The notes below the pieces were generated by a model. That model was not told the origin of the DNA, searched no databases, and saw nothing but the letters and a program-made list of their open reading frames with translations. Both the position numbers and the translations under genes were made by a program. 64,000 bases of DNA from Butyricicoccus faecihominis (GTDB taxonomy: Bacteria > Bacillota > Clostridia > Oscillospirales > Butyricicoccaceae), in assembly GCF_024462775.1 (NCBI RefSeq), contig NZ_JANGCE010000017.1:1-64000 (forward strand), in the 5' to 3' direction. This document shows positions 32,557-41,854 of this stretch, one piece after another. Every line of letters starts with the position of its first letter. Positions within the stretch are counted from its first letter, which is position 1.

Positions 32557-33582
32557 TTATGCCTCTACCTTTACGTAAACGCCACCGTTGCGGCAGGATT
32601 CGGTAGCAGCCTTTGCCATCAGAACCGGACGCAGGCCGTCGATAGCGCCAACGGCGGTCGGCTTGTCGTTTTGGATCGCATCGACAAAGGAGATGACCTG
32701 CTCGATGAACGCCTGATTGTAGCGCTCGAGGAAGAACCAAACCGGCTTCTCGCTCTTGGCGCCGTCCACGGTGACAACGGTCGTGGTGTTGACCAGATCG
32801 TTCGCATCGGAAGCCATGCCCTTGGAGCCGAACGCTTCGACGCGCTGGTCGTAGCCATAAACAGCCTGACGGGAGTTGTTGATCACGGCGATGCAGCCGT
32901 TGGCCATCTTCAGGGTTACAACAGCGGTGTCAACGTCCGGAATGCCGGACTCTTCCTGCAGCTTCGGGTTGACGAGGCAGGAGCCGACAGCCGAGATCTC
33001 TACCGCTTCCGAACCGGTCACGTAGCGGACCATGTCGAAGTCGTGGATCATCATATCGTAGAAAATACCGCCGGAAACAGCAACATAGGAAGCCGGGGGC
33101 GGCTCCGGGTCGCGGGAGGAAACAACAACGATGTGCGGATCGCCGATGGAGCCGTCCTTCACAGCGTCAGCCACGGCCTTGTGGTTGTGGTCGAAGCGGC
33201 GGTTGAAGCCGACCTGGAACTTCACGCCCTTTTCCTCTACCATGGCGAGCAGCGCCTTGATCTTGTCGATATCGTAATCGATCGGCTTCTCGCAGAAGAC
33301 GTGCTTGCCGGCCTTGACAGCGGCCATGGAAACGTCGCAGTGCGTATCGGTGGAGGAGCAAACGAAAACAACGTCCACTTCAGGATTGTTGATCACGTCC
33401 ATAAAATCGGTGGAGGCATTGGTAACGCCGCGCTCTGCCAGCCACTCGCGCGCACCGGATTTGTCAAGCATCGGATCGGCAGCGGCGACGACTTGCACGC
33501 CCGGCACCGAGTTGATCAGGTTGTTGATGTGCAGCTTGCCGATACGGCCGCAGCCCACTACGCCAATTTTTAAGATTCCCAT
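32557..33582 (-). CDS. iolG: Gfo/Idh/MocA oxidoreductase, inositol 2-dehydrogenase type
   Basis: 341 residues. NAD-binding GVVGCGRIGKLHI (about 7-19); catalytic Lys in GKHVFCEKPID; the domain-2 motif GGIFYDMMIHDFDMVRYVTG holds the conserved Asp/His of inositol dehydrogenases. Likely oxidises myo-inositol or a related cyclitol/hexose with NAD+. No other iol genes are adjacent, so the exact substrate is uncertain. ATG 33582 with AAGGAG upstream; the promoter is at 33635-33663. Confidence 0.88.
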   Translation of the reverse strand: MGILKIGVVGCGRIGKLHINNLINSVPGVQVVAAADPMLDKSGAREWLAERGVTNASTDFMDVINNPEVDVVFVCSSTDTHCDVSMAAVKAGKHVFCEKPIDYDIDKIKALLAMVEEKGVKFQVGFNRRFDHNHKAVADAVKDGSIGDPHIVVVSSRDPEPPPASYVAVSGGIFYDMMIHDFDMVRYVTGSEAVEISAVGSCLVNPKLQEESGIPDVDTAVVTLKMANGCIAVINNSRQAVYGYDQRVEAFGSKGMASDANDLVNTTTVVTVDGAKSEKPVWFFLERYNQAFIEQVISFVDAIQNDKPTAVGAIDGLRPVLMAKAATESCRNGGVYVKVEA

Positions 33583-34033
33583 TATTCTTCTCTCCTTTAG
33601 AATATTAAGGTTGTCCTCATACAAGGGCACCTTTATTATAGCCTGTTGCCGGGGCGCTTGCAAGCGGTCTTGCAAATTTTTGGCGCACCGCTGTAATTTC
33701 TTGGCTTGCCATTGGTCATTATGCGAAGGAAAACGGGGGAAAGAATAGGGGAATCATGCGCGCGGTGTCAAATTCAGGGCGGAATAAATGCAACACTTCC
33801 CTTAAAGATGTCTAAAATACACGCGAACGCTTGTTTTGAAGGGCAAAGTTGTGGTAATATAACTACGTCTTGCGATTATGGAACGAACCTTAAATTTGAG
33901 GTAGCAAACCCCGCATATCGCCCGCCGTGCGCCGCGCTTGGGGGAGCGCCCCGCGTTTGGCGAGCGAAACGTATTCTACAGGCATGGTCGCGGCCGCTTG
34001 GCAGCGACGGTAGAGAAAGGAACAGAGAACCGA
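33583..34033. other. Divergent intergenic region between iolG and the efflux operon
   Basis: 451 bp without a gene. Leftward promoter at 33635-33663; a weaker rightward candidate TTGTTT-18-TAATAT at 33831-33860; the rest is a leader of about 170 nt before the first TolC-like gene with GC-rich hairpin potential and no recognised riboswitch. Confidence 0.5.
33635..33663 (-). promoter_or_regulatory. Promoter of iolG
   Basis: Minus-strand TTGCAA (33658-33663), 17-bp spacer, TATAAT (33635-33640). Confidence 0.75.
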
Positions 34034-35323
34034 ATGAAGCAAAATAGCAACAAGGGACGGCGGCTTGTCAGCACGCTGCTCTCGGCGGCGCTGCTTGCTG
34101 CTTTGGCCGCGCCGGCGGGCGCGGCGGAGGACGGCGGACAGGCGGCCGCGCAGGCACCACAGGGTACGGAGGCCCCCGCCGTTAGTGGAATGCCGGTCAC
34201 AGTGAAAGAAATGGGCCTGACGGCGGTGGAACGCGCGGTGCGGGAAAACAACTCGACCGTGCGATCGCTAAAAAACATAGCGTCCAGCATTGACACGGTA
34301 TCAGACATCTCCGATCAATACGCGGCACAGGGCGGCCTGATCCAAGTGCAGATCGAGAATTACAAAAACCTGATCGCCGGTCTGGACGCGGCGATGGAGG
34401 GGCTGGAACCCTCGGATAACCTGTACAAAACCTACGCGGCGCAGAAAAAGCTGCTGGAGGACAATTTAAAGAGCTTGCAGCTTAACGAATTGACCATGCC
34501 GGTGCAGCAGCAGGCCTACGCCTCCGCGATCGACGACGCGGTGTACGACCTGCGAAAGCAAGCGGCGAACGTGGCCGACCAGCTTGCGATGGGCGCGCAG
34601 GATATGCTGATCGGCATCAAGACCCTGCAAAGCACGGAGGTGGGGCTGAACCGTCAGCTCGCGCAGCTCGACCGCACGCTTTCGATGATGGAGACCACCC
34701 GCAAGCTCGGCATGATCAGCCAGTACCAGATCGACACCGCCCGGCACGCGCGGCAGAGCCTTGCGGTCAACATGACCACGCTGGCGACGCAGCGCGAAAA
34801 TCTGGCCAGCAGCCTTGCGCTGATGTGCGGCTTCGACGCGAGCACGCTGGTGCTGCCGTCGGTACTGCCCGTTCCCGGCGCGGCCGATCTGGGTAAGATG
34901 AAGTATGAAGCCGATCTGGCTTCCGCTAAGGATAACAGCTTTTCCATCTGGCAGAAGCAGTGCGACCTGCGCGACGCGCAAAACCGTTACGATACGGCGA
35001 TCGCGGGCACGGCCGAAGCGGTGGCCGGCGCGAAGGACGCGCTGGCGGCCGAAAAGATAGCGGTAGAAAGCGCGTTTCTTACCACCTACCAAACCGTTCG
35101 CAACTGCCAGACCACGCTGACCGCCACCGAGGCCGCGCTGCGGCAGGCCGAACTGGATTTCTCAACAGCCGAGCTGCAATATAAGCACGGCATGATATCC
35201 GAAATGGACTATTTGGCGGCTAAGGATACGCTGGACAGCGCGAAGGACGCGGTGGACAGCGCGGGGCTACAGCTCACCAGCGCGTACAACAAGTACCAGT
35301 GGGCCAAGCAAGGGTTGGTATAA
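34034..35323 (+). CDS. TolC-like coiled-coil protein (first of two)
   Basis: 429 residues. Signal peptide to about 30 (ALLAALAAPAGAA), then two long helical hairpin halves like those of outer membrane efflux proteins; both halves carry the family motif (GMISQYQIDTARHARQSL near 225, HGMISEMDYLAAKDTLDSA near 395). It ends in YNKYQWAKQGLV, almost the same as its downstream neighbour. TolC proteins form outer membrane channels in Gram-negatives; here it is encoded with spore genes of a presumed monoderm, so it may bridge the cell wall instead. ATG 34034; ribosome binding site AAAGGAA about 12 nt upstream. Confidence 0.82.
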   Translation: MKQNSNKGRRLVSTLLSAALLAALAAPAGAAEDGGQAAAQAPQGTEAPAVSGMPVTVKEMGLTAVERAVRENNSTVRSLKNIASSIDTVSDISDQYAAQGGLIQVQIENYKNLIAGLDAAMEGLEPSDNLYKTYAAQKKLLEDNLKSLQLNELTMPVQQQAYASAIDDAVYDLRKQAANVADQLAMGAQDMLIGIKTLQSTEVGLNRQLAQLDRTLSMMETTRKLGMISQYQIDTARHARQSLAVNMTTLATQRENLASSLALMCGFDASTLVLPSVLPVPGAADLGKMKYEADLASAKDNSFSIWQKQCDLRDAQNRYDTAIAGTAEAVAGAKDALAAEKIAVESAFLTTYQTVRNCQTTLTATEAALRQAELDFSTAELQYKHGMISEMDYLAAKDTLDSAKDAVDSAGLQLTSAYNKYQWAKQGLV

Positions 35324-35361
35324 AGCGGCGCAGCTTAGGCGAAACAGGAGGAAACGAAGGA

Positions 35362-36606
35362 ATGAAACGATATATAGCCGCGGGCTTAACCGCGCTGATG
35401 CTGACGGGCTTTTGCGTGCCCGCGTACGCAGCGGACGCCGCGGAGACCGACAAGACCGAAACGCAAAAGGGGCCGGTAACGCTCTCCTTTGAAACGCTGG
35501 AGCAAACCGTGCGCGAGAACAACGTCTCCATCAAGGCGGGACAGTCGACGCTCACCGGCGTGGAAAAAACCGATCCCGGGGACAGCTACATAACAAACTA
35601 CTGGAACACGGACAACGAGATTGCCCAGTACACCAAGCAGATCAAGGAGCTGGACGAAGCGATCGCCGCCTTGCCCGAAGGCGAGACCGCGCTGCGCGAT
35701 ACGCTCAAGGCCCAGCGCTACGCGCTGCAACAAAGTCTGGAAGCGGCGCAGGCGTCCTACGACGATCTGGAGGATAAAGAAGACGACGACGAGGAACAGC
35801 ACGAGTTTACGGTGAACAGCACCAGAAGGCAGACTGAAAACGCGGCCGACCTGATCTGCATGGGCGCGGAAAGCACCTATATCTCGCTCCAGTCGCTGGC
35901 TTTCTCGCACAGCGAGCGGGAGCGCAGCCTCAAGCAGCTGGAACGCAACATCGAAGCGACCCGCGTGCGCGTATCCCTCGGCGCGGCGGGGCAGAACACC
36001 CTGAAAAGCCTGCAAAGCCAGCGCGAGACCGTGCTGGCCGCGCTCGACACCATCGAAACGCAGGCGGAAAACCTGAAAAACACGCTGGCCGTGCAGTGCG
36101 GCTACGCCATCGGCACCGAGATCATTACCACCGCGCTGCCCGAGGTCGCACCCGAGCAGGCGGGCGGGGTGGACTATGCCGCCGATCTGGCCGAAGCGCT
36201 GAAAAACAGCTACTCCATCTGGTCCAAGGAGGACGCGGTGCGTCAGGCTTCGGATGATTACGAAAATAACAAGACCAACAACCTGTACGCCTATAAGGCC
36301 GCGCAGATCGAACTGGACGCGGAAAAGGAAAAGGCGACCGTCGCCTTTCGCAAGCTGTACAAAGCGCTGGAGGAAGCCAGAACGATGCTCGGCGCGGCCC
36401 AGTCCGACTGGGAGCAGGCGCAGAAGACCTTCCATGTGCAGGAAACACAGTATAAGCGCGGCATGATCTCCAAACTCGACTATTTAAACGCGCAGGATGA
36501 GCTGGAGACCGCGCGGGAAGCGATCGACAGTGCAAAGATCGATCTGCTCACCGCGTACAACAACTACCAGTGGGCCAAGCGTGGCGTCATCAGTTCTGCA
36601 TCCTGA
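35362..36606 (+). CDS. TolC-like coiled-coil protein (second of two)
   Basis: 414 residues. Signal peptide to about 24 (PAYAADA), coiled-coil halves and the repeat motif RGMISKLDYLNAQDELETA near 375, ending LTAYNNYQWAKRGV. An acidic insert (DLEDKEDDDEEQHE, about 133-147) distinguishes it from its neighbour. 38 bp after the first TolC-like gene, with GGAGGAAACGAAGG before the ATG, and 38 bp before the adaptor gene: one operon. Two different channel-like subunits may form mixed trimers; this is inference. Confidence 0.82.
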   Translation: MKRYIAAGLTALMLTGFCVPAYAADAAETDKTETQKGPVTLSFETLEQTVRENNVSIKAGQSTLTGVEKTDPGDSYITNYWNTDNEIAQYTKQIKELDEAIAALPEGETALRDTLKAQRYALQQSLEAAQASYDDLEDKEDDDEEQHEFTVNSTRRQTENAADLICMGAESTYISLQSLAFSHSERERSLKQLERNIEATRVRVSLGAAGQNTLKSLQSQRETVLAALDTIETQAENLKNTLAVQCGYAIGTEIITTALPEVAPEQAGGVDYAADLAEALKNSYSIWSKEDAVRQASDDYENNKTNNLYAYKAAQIELDAEKEKATVAFRKLYKALEEARTMLGAAQSDWEQAQKTFHVQETQYKRGMISKLDYLNAQDELETAREAIDSAKIDLLTAYNNYQWAKRGVISSAS

Positions 36607-36644
36607 CGGGATCAGGCAGTAATCACATATAACGGAGGAACCGC

Positions 36645-37859
36645 ATGAAAACCAAACGTATCATAGCAGCCGCGCTCGCGGGAGCGCTGATTCTCTGCGC
36701 GGGCTGTGGCAAAGAGGAAGAGCTGGAAGAAGAAGCGCCGGTCGGCACGGCGGTAGAGGTAACCCCGGCGCTCGCGGGGCCGATGTCGGCGCAGTCGGTG
36801 CTGACCGGCAAGGTCGCCGCGGTAAACGAGGTGCAGGTGTTCCCGATGCTCGCGGGACAGGTGCTCACGCTTCCGGTCAAGGAAGGCGGCAAGGTAAACA
36901 AGGGGCAGGTCCTGTTTACGGTTGATACTTCTAACGTGACCTCCTCGCTTTCCGCGCTGCAGCAGTCTTACGCTGCAACCCAGCAGGCGACCAATCTAGC
37001 CATCCAGTCGGCGCGCATCAGCATCGATCAGGCGCAGACCGCGGTGGATAACACGCAGGCGCTGTACGAAGCCGGCGCGGCGGCCGAGCAGGACCTGACC
37101 AAGGCAAAGCAGGCTTTGGAACAGGCCACCGCCGGTCTGAATCAGGCGCAGGCGCAGCAGAAGGCTTCGTTGGCGCAGATCCAAGCGCAGATCGACCAGA
37201 TCAATAAGCAGGCGCAAAACGGCACGGTCGTTTCGCCCTGCGCGGGCCTGATTACCTCGGTGAACGTTGTGCGCGGCGGCATGGCTTCGTCCGCGCAGCC
37301 CGCCGTGGTCATCGCGGAGGACAGCAAGGTAGAGGTAAAGGTCTCCGTTGCCGAGGATGTGTTTACCAATATCAAGGCGGGGGACGAGGTCGATCTGGCC
37401 ATCGCCTCCACCGAGCAAAAGACGGCAAAGGGCAAGATCGCTTCCGTACCGGCGGCCGCCAACGTGCAGACCAGCCTTTACGATGTGTCGATCTCGCTGC
37501 CGAGCGGCGTGACGCCGCCCATCGGCGCGTTCGCCACGGTGACCTTCTATACCAATAGGCGCGACAACACCATCCAAATCCCGACCGAAGCGATCCTGAC
37601 CGGCACCGACGGACAGTTCGTCTATATCGTGCAGGACGATGGGGAAGGCGGTAAAAGCGCCATGCGCCTGCCGGTGGAGACCGGTCTGGTCGGCGAAAGC
37701 CTGACCGAGATCGTTTCCGGATTGGAGCCGGATGATCTGGTCGTGACCAAGGGGCAATCCTACCTGTCGGATGGCGCGGCCGTCCGTGTCGTATCGGATG
37801 ACGATACCGCGGGCGAGGAAAGCCCGGCCGCGTCTCAGGACGACGGCGGGGAGGGCTGA
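36645..37859 (+). CDS. RND efflux adaptor (membrane fusion protein), lipoprotein
   Basis: 404 residues. Lipobox LILCAGCG (Cys at about 21) for anchoring to the outer face of the cytoplasmic membrane. Barrel-sandwich/lipoyl halves around a coiled-coil hairpin (about 105-185, AQAQQKASLAQIQAQIDQIN), VVSPCAGLITSVNVVRGG, then beta-barrel and membrane-proximal domains. Acidic Glu-rich linker right after the lipid Cys. Seven base pairs before the RND pump gene; would link the pump to the TolC-like proteins. Confidence 0.93.
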   Translation: MKTKRIIAAALAGALILCAGCGKEEELEEEAPVGTAVEVTPALAGPMSAQSVLTGKVAAVNEVQVFPMLAGQVLTLPVKEGGKVNKGQVLFTVDTSNVTSSLSALQQSYAATQQATNLAIQSARISIDQAQTAVDNTQALYEAGAAAEQDLTKAKQALEQATAGLNQAQAQQKASLAQIQAQIDQINKQAQNGTVVSPCAGLITSVNVVRGGMASSAQPAVVIAEDSKVEVKVSVAEDVFTNIKAGDEVDLAIASTEQKTAKGKIASVPAAANVQTSLYDVSISLPSGVTPPIGAFATVTFYTNRRDNTIQIPTEAILTGTDGQFVYIVQDDGEGGKSAMRLPVETGLVGESLTEIVSGLEPDDLVVTKGQSYLSDGAAVRVVSDDDTAGEESPAASQDDGGEG

Positions 37860-37866
37860 GCGGCAT

Positions 37867-40800
37867 ATGAAAATCGCACAGCTTTGCATCAAACGCAGGG
37901 TCATGACCATCCTGACGTTTATCCTAATCGCCATTTTCGGCTTTGTCGGCTTTAAAGCCCTGCCGCTTTCGCTGATGCCGTCCATGGAAGTGCCCATCGC
38001 CATCGTGTTCACCACGTACGCGGGCGCGAGCCCGGACGATATCGAGCAGCAGGTGACCGATCCGCTCGAGAGCGTCTGCGCCAGTATGTCCGGCCTCGAT
38101 ACGCTCACCTCGTCCTCTTCGGAGAACATGAGCGTGATCGTCATTCAGTTTACGGAGGATACCAAGATCGATACCGCGATGGCCGACCTGCGCGATAAGA
38201 TCGGCATGGCGAAGTCGTCCCTGCCGGACGACGCGGGCGAACCCACGGTCATGTCGCTCGACATCGATTCGATGCCGGTCATCATGGTCGCGCTGCGCGG
38301 CAACGATCTGGCCTCCTTGCAGTCCATCGCGGACGATGAGCTTTCTCCCGCGCTCTCCCGTCTGGACGGCGTCGCTTCGGTCGACGTATCGGGCGGCTAC
38401 GACAGCGAGATCGCGGTCAAGACCGACGCTGTCAAGCTCAAGGGCTATAACCTGACCGTTTCGAGCGTGGCCCAGCAGATCGGCGCGGACAACATGGCCG
38501 TGCCGGGCGGCGATCTGGACAGCGGCTCGCAGACGCTGTCGGTCCGCACGAACGGCCAGTACGAATCGGTCAACGATGTGAAAAACGCGCTGATCTCGCT
38601 GCCCACCGGCGGCACCGTCCGCCTGAGCCAGATCGCGGACGTTTCCATGGCGCATAAGGATCAGAACTCGCTCGCCAAGGTAAACGGCGAGGAATGTATC
38701 CTTCTTTCCGTCAACAAGCAGTCCGGCTCCAACACGGTGGATATCGCGGAACGCGCCAAGGCCAAGCTCGACGAGCTGGTCAGCCAGAACGCGGCGCTTT
38801 CTTGGGATATGCTCATGGATCAATCCGAATTTATCAACTTGTCGGTTGACAACGCGATCTCCAACATCGTGTTCGGCGTTATTTTCGCCGCGCTCGTTTT
38901 GTTCCTGTTCCTGCGTGATTTCGGCGCGACCACGGCGATCTCGATCGCGATGCCGCTTTGTATCCTGTTCACGTTCCTTATCATGAAGGGCCTGAACATC
39001 ACGCTGAACATGATGTCGCTCGGCGGCGTTGCGCTCGGCGTCGGTATGATTGTGGATAACTCAATCGTTGTGCTGGATAACATTTTCCGATACCGGGCGG
39101 ACGGCTACGACCGCTGGGATTCCTGTACCAAGGGCGCGGCCGAGGTTTCGCTCTCCATCACCGCGTCCACGCTGACGACCGTGGCGGTATTCCTGCCCAT
39201 AGGCCTTTCCGGCGGTATGACCGGTATGATGTTCCGCGAGTTCTGTATCACGATCTGCGCGCTGCTCGGCTCGTCGCTGATCATCGCGCTTACCCTTGTG
39301 CCGCTGCTGTGCTATATCCTGCTCGATCGCGGCGGCCGCCACCGGATGGTTACCATTCCGGATGTAAAGGATAAATTTATCGCCGACAAGCCGCTGATGC
39401 GCAAGTATAAAGCGGTGCTGAAGCTGTTCATCACGCGCCGCGCGGTGGGCATGCTGCTCACGGTAGTGATCTGTGTCGGTTCCATCATCAGCATCGGACT
39501 TGCCGGCATGGAGCTGATCCCGGAAATGGATCAGGGCGAGCTGAGCGTCTCGGTCGGCATGCCGACCGGCTCCTCGATGGAGGAAACGGCGGCCATTCAG
39601 GAACGTATCGCGACCATTGCGACCGATACGATCCCGGAAATGGATCTGCTGTATTACACCACGGGCAACTCCTCCTCCATGATGTCGAGCTCGTCCAGCG
39701 CGAGCGTGGGCATTACGCTTGTCGAGCGCAAGCACCGCGACCGCTCGGCAAAGCAGGTGGCCAACCAGCTGCGCCGCGACCTGCAGGATATCGCGGGCTG
39801 CGAGATCACGGTCTCGTCGTCCAGCTCGATGTCGAGCGTGAGCGGCAGCGCGATCAGCCTGAAAATGACCGGCAAGGACTATGACGAGCTCAGTCAGGTG
39901 TCAAACGATCTGGCGGAGGAACTGTCCCGCTTGCCGGACGCGGTCAACGTCAAGAGCTCCGCCGCCGAGCAGGTGCCGCGTATCGCGGTCAAGGTGAACC
40001 GCGAGAACGCTTCGCGTTTCGGCCTGTCGGCCGCCTCCATCGGCGGTCTGGTGCGCGGCGAGCTGACCGGCTCGGTCGCTACCAAGCTGCGCATGAAGGG
40101 CGAGGAGTACGACATCACCGTTTCCGGCGACGACAGCGCCTCTAAAAATATCGACGCGCTCAAGTCCATGCAGCTTCCGGTGCCGACCGGCGGCACCGTG
40201 CCGCTGAGCATGGTGGCCGATGTATACACCGAGCTGGCCCCGCAGTCGATCGAGCGCGAAAACCAGAACGAAACCGTTACGATATCGGGCGATTCCGAAT
40301 CGGGCGATTCGGCGGGCATGGCCACGCGCGTCAACGAATTCCTTGCGACCTATGATCTGCCGGACGGCGTCGAGATAGACGACGGGTCGAGCGCCGCCGC
40401 CGATATGGCCGAGACCACCGGCACGCTGATGCTGGCGCTGGGCGCCGCGATCCTGCTGGTGTACTTCATTCTGGCCAGCCAGTTCAACTCGTTCGTGCTG
40501 CCGGTGGCGATCATGCTGATCCTGCCGATCGGTCTGCTCGGCTCCATGTCGCTTCTGTTCTTTACCGGCAACAAGGTTTCCATGGTCGCGCTGCTCGGCG
40601 TTATCATTCTGGCCGGTACGGTGGTCAACTCCTCGATCGTGCTGATCGACTATATCCAGCAGCGCCGCGACGCGGGCGAGGAGAAAAACGAAGCGATCCT
40701 GAACGCCTGTCCGCGCCGTGTGCGTCCGGTGCTCATGACCGCGCTCACCACCATTTTGGGCTTGCTGCCCATGGTGTTCTCGGGCGGCGAGGGCTCCGAA

Positions 40801-40980
40801 ATGATGAAGCCCATGGCGATCGTTATGGTCACCGGTATGATTATTTCCACCATTGCCACGCTGTTCATTACCCCGGTTTATTACTCGCTGATCGACAGCC
40901 TTGCTTCGCGTTTCACAAATCGGAAAAAGAAGCCGAAGAAGGGGCAGAAGTTGCTGAAAGCGGAGGAAACTGCGGAATAA
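37867..40980 (+). CDS. RND-family efflux pump (AcrB/MMPL-like, HAE1 type)
   Basis: 1037 residues, full length for this family. Twelve helices in the 1+5, 1+5 pattern, two large extracytoplasmic loops (about 35-330 and 560-865); the first loop begins PSMEVPIAIVFTTYAGASPDDIE. Helix 4 region has LGGVALGVGMIVDNSIVVLDNIFR, with the proton-relay Asp; helix 10 region has LLGVIILAGTVVNSSIVLIDYI. ATG 37867 chosen for GGGGAGGG upstream; an earlier in-frame start lies inside the adaptor gene. Proton-driven export of hydrophobic compounds or peptides; closest functional parallel in monoderms is SwrC/YerP. Confidence 0.95.
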   Translation: MKIAQLCIKRRVMTILTFILIAIFGFVGFKALPLSLMPSMEVPIAIVFTTYAGASPDDIEQQVTDPLESVCASMSGLDTLTSSSSENMSVIVIQFTEDTKIDTAMADLRDKIGMAKSSLPDDAGEPTVMSLDIDSMPVIMVALRGNDLASLQSIADDELSPALSRLDGVASVDVSGGYDSEIAVKTDAVKLKGYNLTVSSVAQQIGADNMAVPGGDLDSGSQTLSVRTNGQYESVNDVKNALISLPTGGTVRLSQIADVSMAHKDQNSLAKVNGEECILLSVNKQSGSNTVDIAERAKAKLDELVSQNAALSWDMLMDQSEFINLSVDNAISNIVFGVIFAALVLFLFLRDFGATTAISIAMPLCILFTFLIMKGLNITLNMMSLGGVALGVGMIVDNSIVVLDNIFRYRADGYDRWDSCTKGAAEVSLSITASTLTTVAVFLPIGLSGGMTGMMFREFCITICALLGSSLIIALTLVPLLCYILLDRGGRHRMVTIPDVKDKFIADKPLMRKYKAVLKLFITRRAVGMLLTVVICVGSIISIGLAGMELIPEMDQGELSVSVGMPTGSSMEETAAIQERIATIATDTIPEMDLLYYTTGNSSSMMSSSSSASVGITLVERKHRDRSAKQVANQLRRDLQDIAGCEITVSSSSSMSSVSGSAISLKMTGKDYDELSQVSNDLAEELSRLPDAVNVKSSAAEQVPRIAVKVNRENASRFGLSAASIGGLVRGELTGSVATKLRMKGEEYDITVSGDDSASKNIDALKSMQLPVPTGGTVPLSMVADVYTELAPQSIERENQNETVTISGDSESGDSAGMATRVNEFLATYDLPDGVEIDDGSSAAADMAETTGTLMLALGAAILLVYFILASQFNSFVLPVAIMLILPIGLLGSMSLLFFTGNKVSMVALLGVIILAGTVVNSSIVLIDYIQQRRDAGEEKNEAILNACPRRVRPVLMTALTTILGLLPMVFSGGEGSEMMKPMAIVMVTGMIISTIATLFITPVYYSLIDSLASRFTNRKKKPKKGQKLLKAEETAE

Positions 40981-41006
40981 GGTCGTTTCTTCTCGGAAAA
41001 ATCCCA

Positions 41007-41035
41007 TTGCTTTTTTGCATAAAATACGGTATGAT
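41007..41035 (+). promoter_or_regulatory. Promoter of the lipoprotein gene
   Basis: TTGCTT (41007-41012), 17-bp spacer, TATGAT (41030-41035). Confidence 0.65.
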
Positions 41036-41097
41036 GTAACGGTATACTTCGACTCGACGCACTTTACAACCGTGCGCAAAAGGAGGCAGGGGGAGAA

Positions 41098-41772
41098 ATG
41101 AAACGAATTTTGGCGCTTATCGCGCTGCTTACGCTCGTTCTGGCCGGCTGCGGAAAGGATGATTTGCCCGTGACCGATCCGCAGGCCGGAACCGAGCCGC
41201 CCGCGACGGAACAGGGCGCGACCGACCCGACCGACGAACCGCCGGAAACGCCGGAAGACCCCGCGCCCGGCACCGGATTGACCGGCGAGGAAGCCAAGGC
41301 TCGCGTTGTGGAATCGCTAAACGATGACCACTATACCGCCGAACTGACCGACGAAACGCTCACCGTCGGCAAGGATGAAGAGAGCCAGCACGATTACTTT
41401 GTGATCGATGTAAAGGACCTCGAAGGCGCTTCCGTCGGCCGTGTCGCGGTCGACCAGCAGACGGGCGACAAGTACAATTATCTGGGCGACGGCGTTTTGG
41501 ATGATTATGCTACCTTTCCGCTGTACGATCCCACCGTGGACGCGGTCTGCGATTGGGAAGGCAGCTACACCGGCCCGGCCAAGGTAACGCTCGATGTGCT
41601 GCAGGGGGATGGCAGCTCGTTTGAGTTCGCATTCTCAGACGGCACCACCGGCAACGCGCAGATTGCGGGCAACACCGCCAAGAGCGTGGACGGCAAGATC
41701 AATTTCCTGTTTTCGGATGATGTCATCACCGTCGCGGGCGGCGGGGTAACAGGAAACTACACAGCATCGTAA
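41098..41772 (+). CDS. Secreted lipoprotein, unknown
   Basis: 224 residues. Lipoprotein signal with LVLAGC (Cys at about 17), a Pro/Thr/Glu-rich spacer (about 25-60), then a mixed alpha/beta domain with YFVIDVKDLEGASVGRVAVDQQTGDKYNYLGDG (about 100-133, a PepSY-like strand pattern) and a beta-rich C-terminal domain of about 80 residues. No enzyme motif. It lies downstream of the RND operon but has its own promoter and terminator. Confidence 0.75.
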   Translation: MKRILALIALLTLVLAGCGKDDLPVTDPQAGTEPPATEQGATDPTDEPPETPEDPAPGTGLTGEEAKARVVESLNDDHYTAELTDETLTVGKDEESQHDYFVIDVKDLEGASVGRVAVDQQTGDKYNYLGDGVLDDYATFPLYDPTVDAVCDWEGSYTGPAKVTLDVLQGDGSSFEFAFSDGTTGNAQIAGNTAKSVDGKINFLFSDDVITVAGGGVTGNYTAS

Positions 41773-41797
41773 AATGTGATTAGAAATGAAGAAGAAG

Positions 41798-41841
41798 AGG
41801 CACCGGCTTCCCGCACTTGGCGGGGCCGGTGCCTTCGTTTT
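41798..41841 (+). terminator. Terminator of the lipoprotein gene
   Basis: 10-bp stem AGGCACCGGC/GCCGGTGCCT (41798-41807 and 41825-41834) with a structured loop, followed by TCGTTTTG. Confidence 0.75.
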
Positions 41842-41854
41842 GTAGGAGGTTCGC

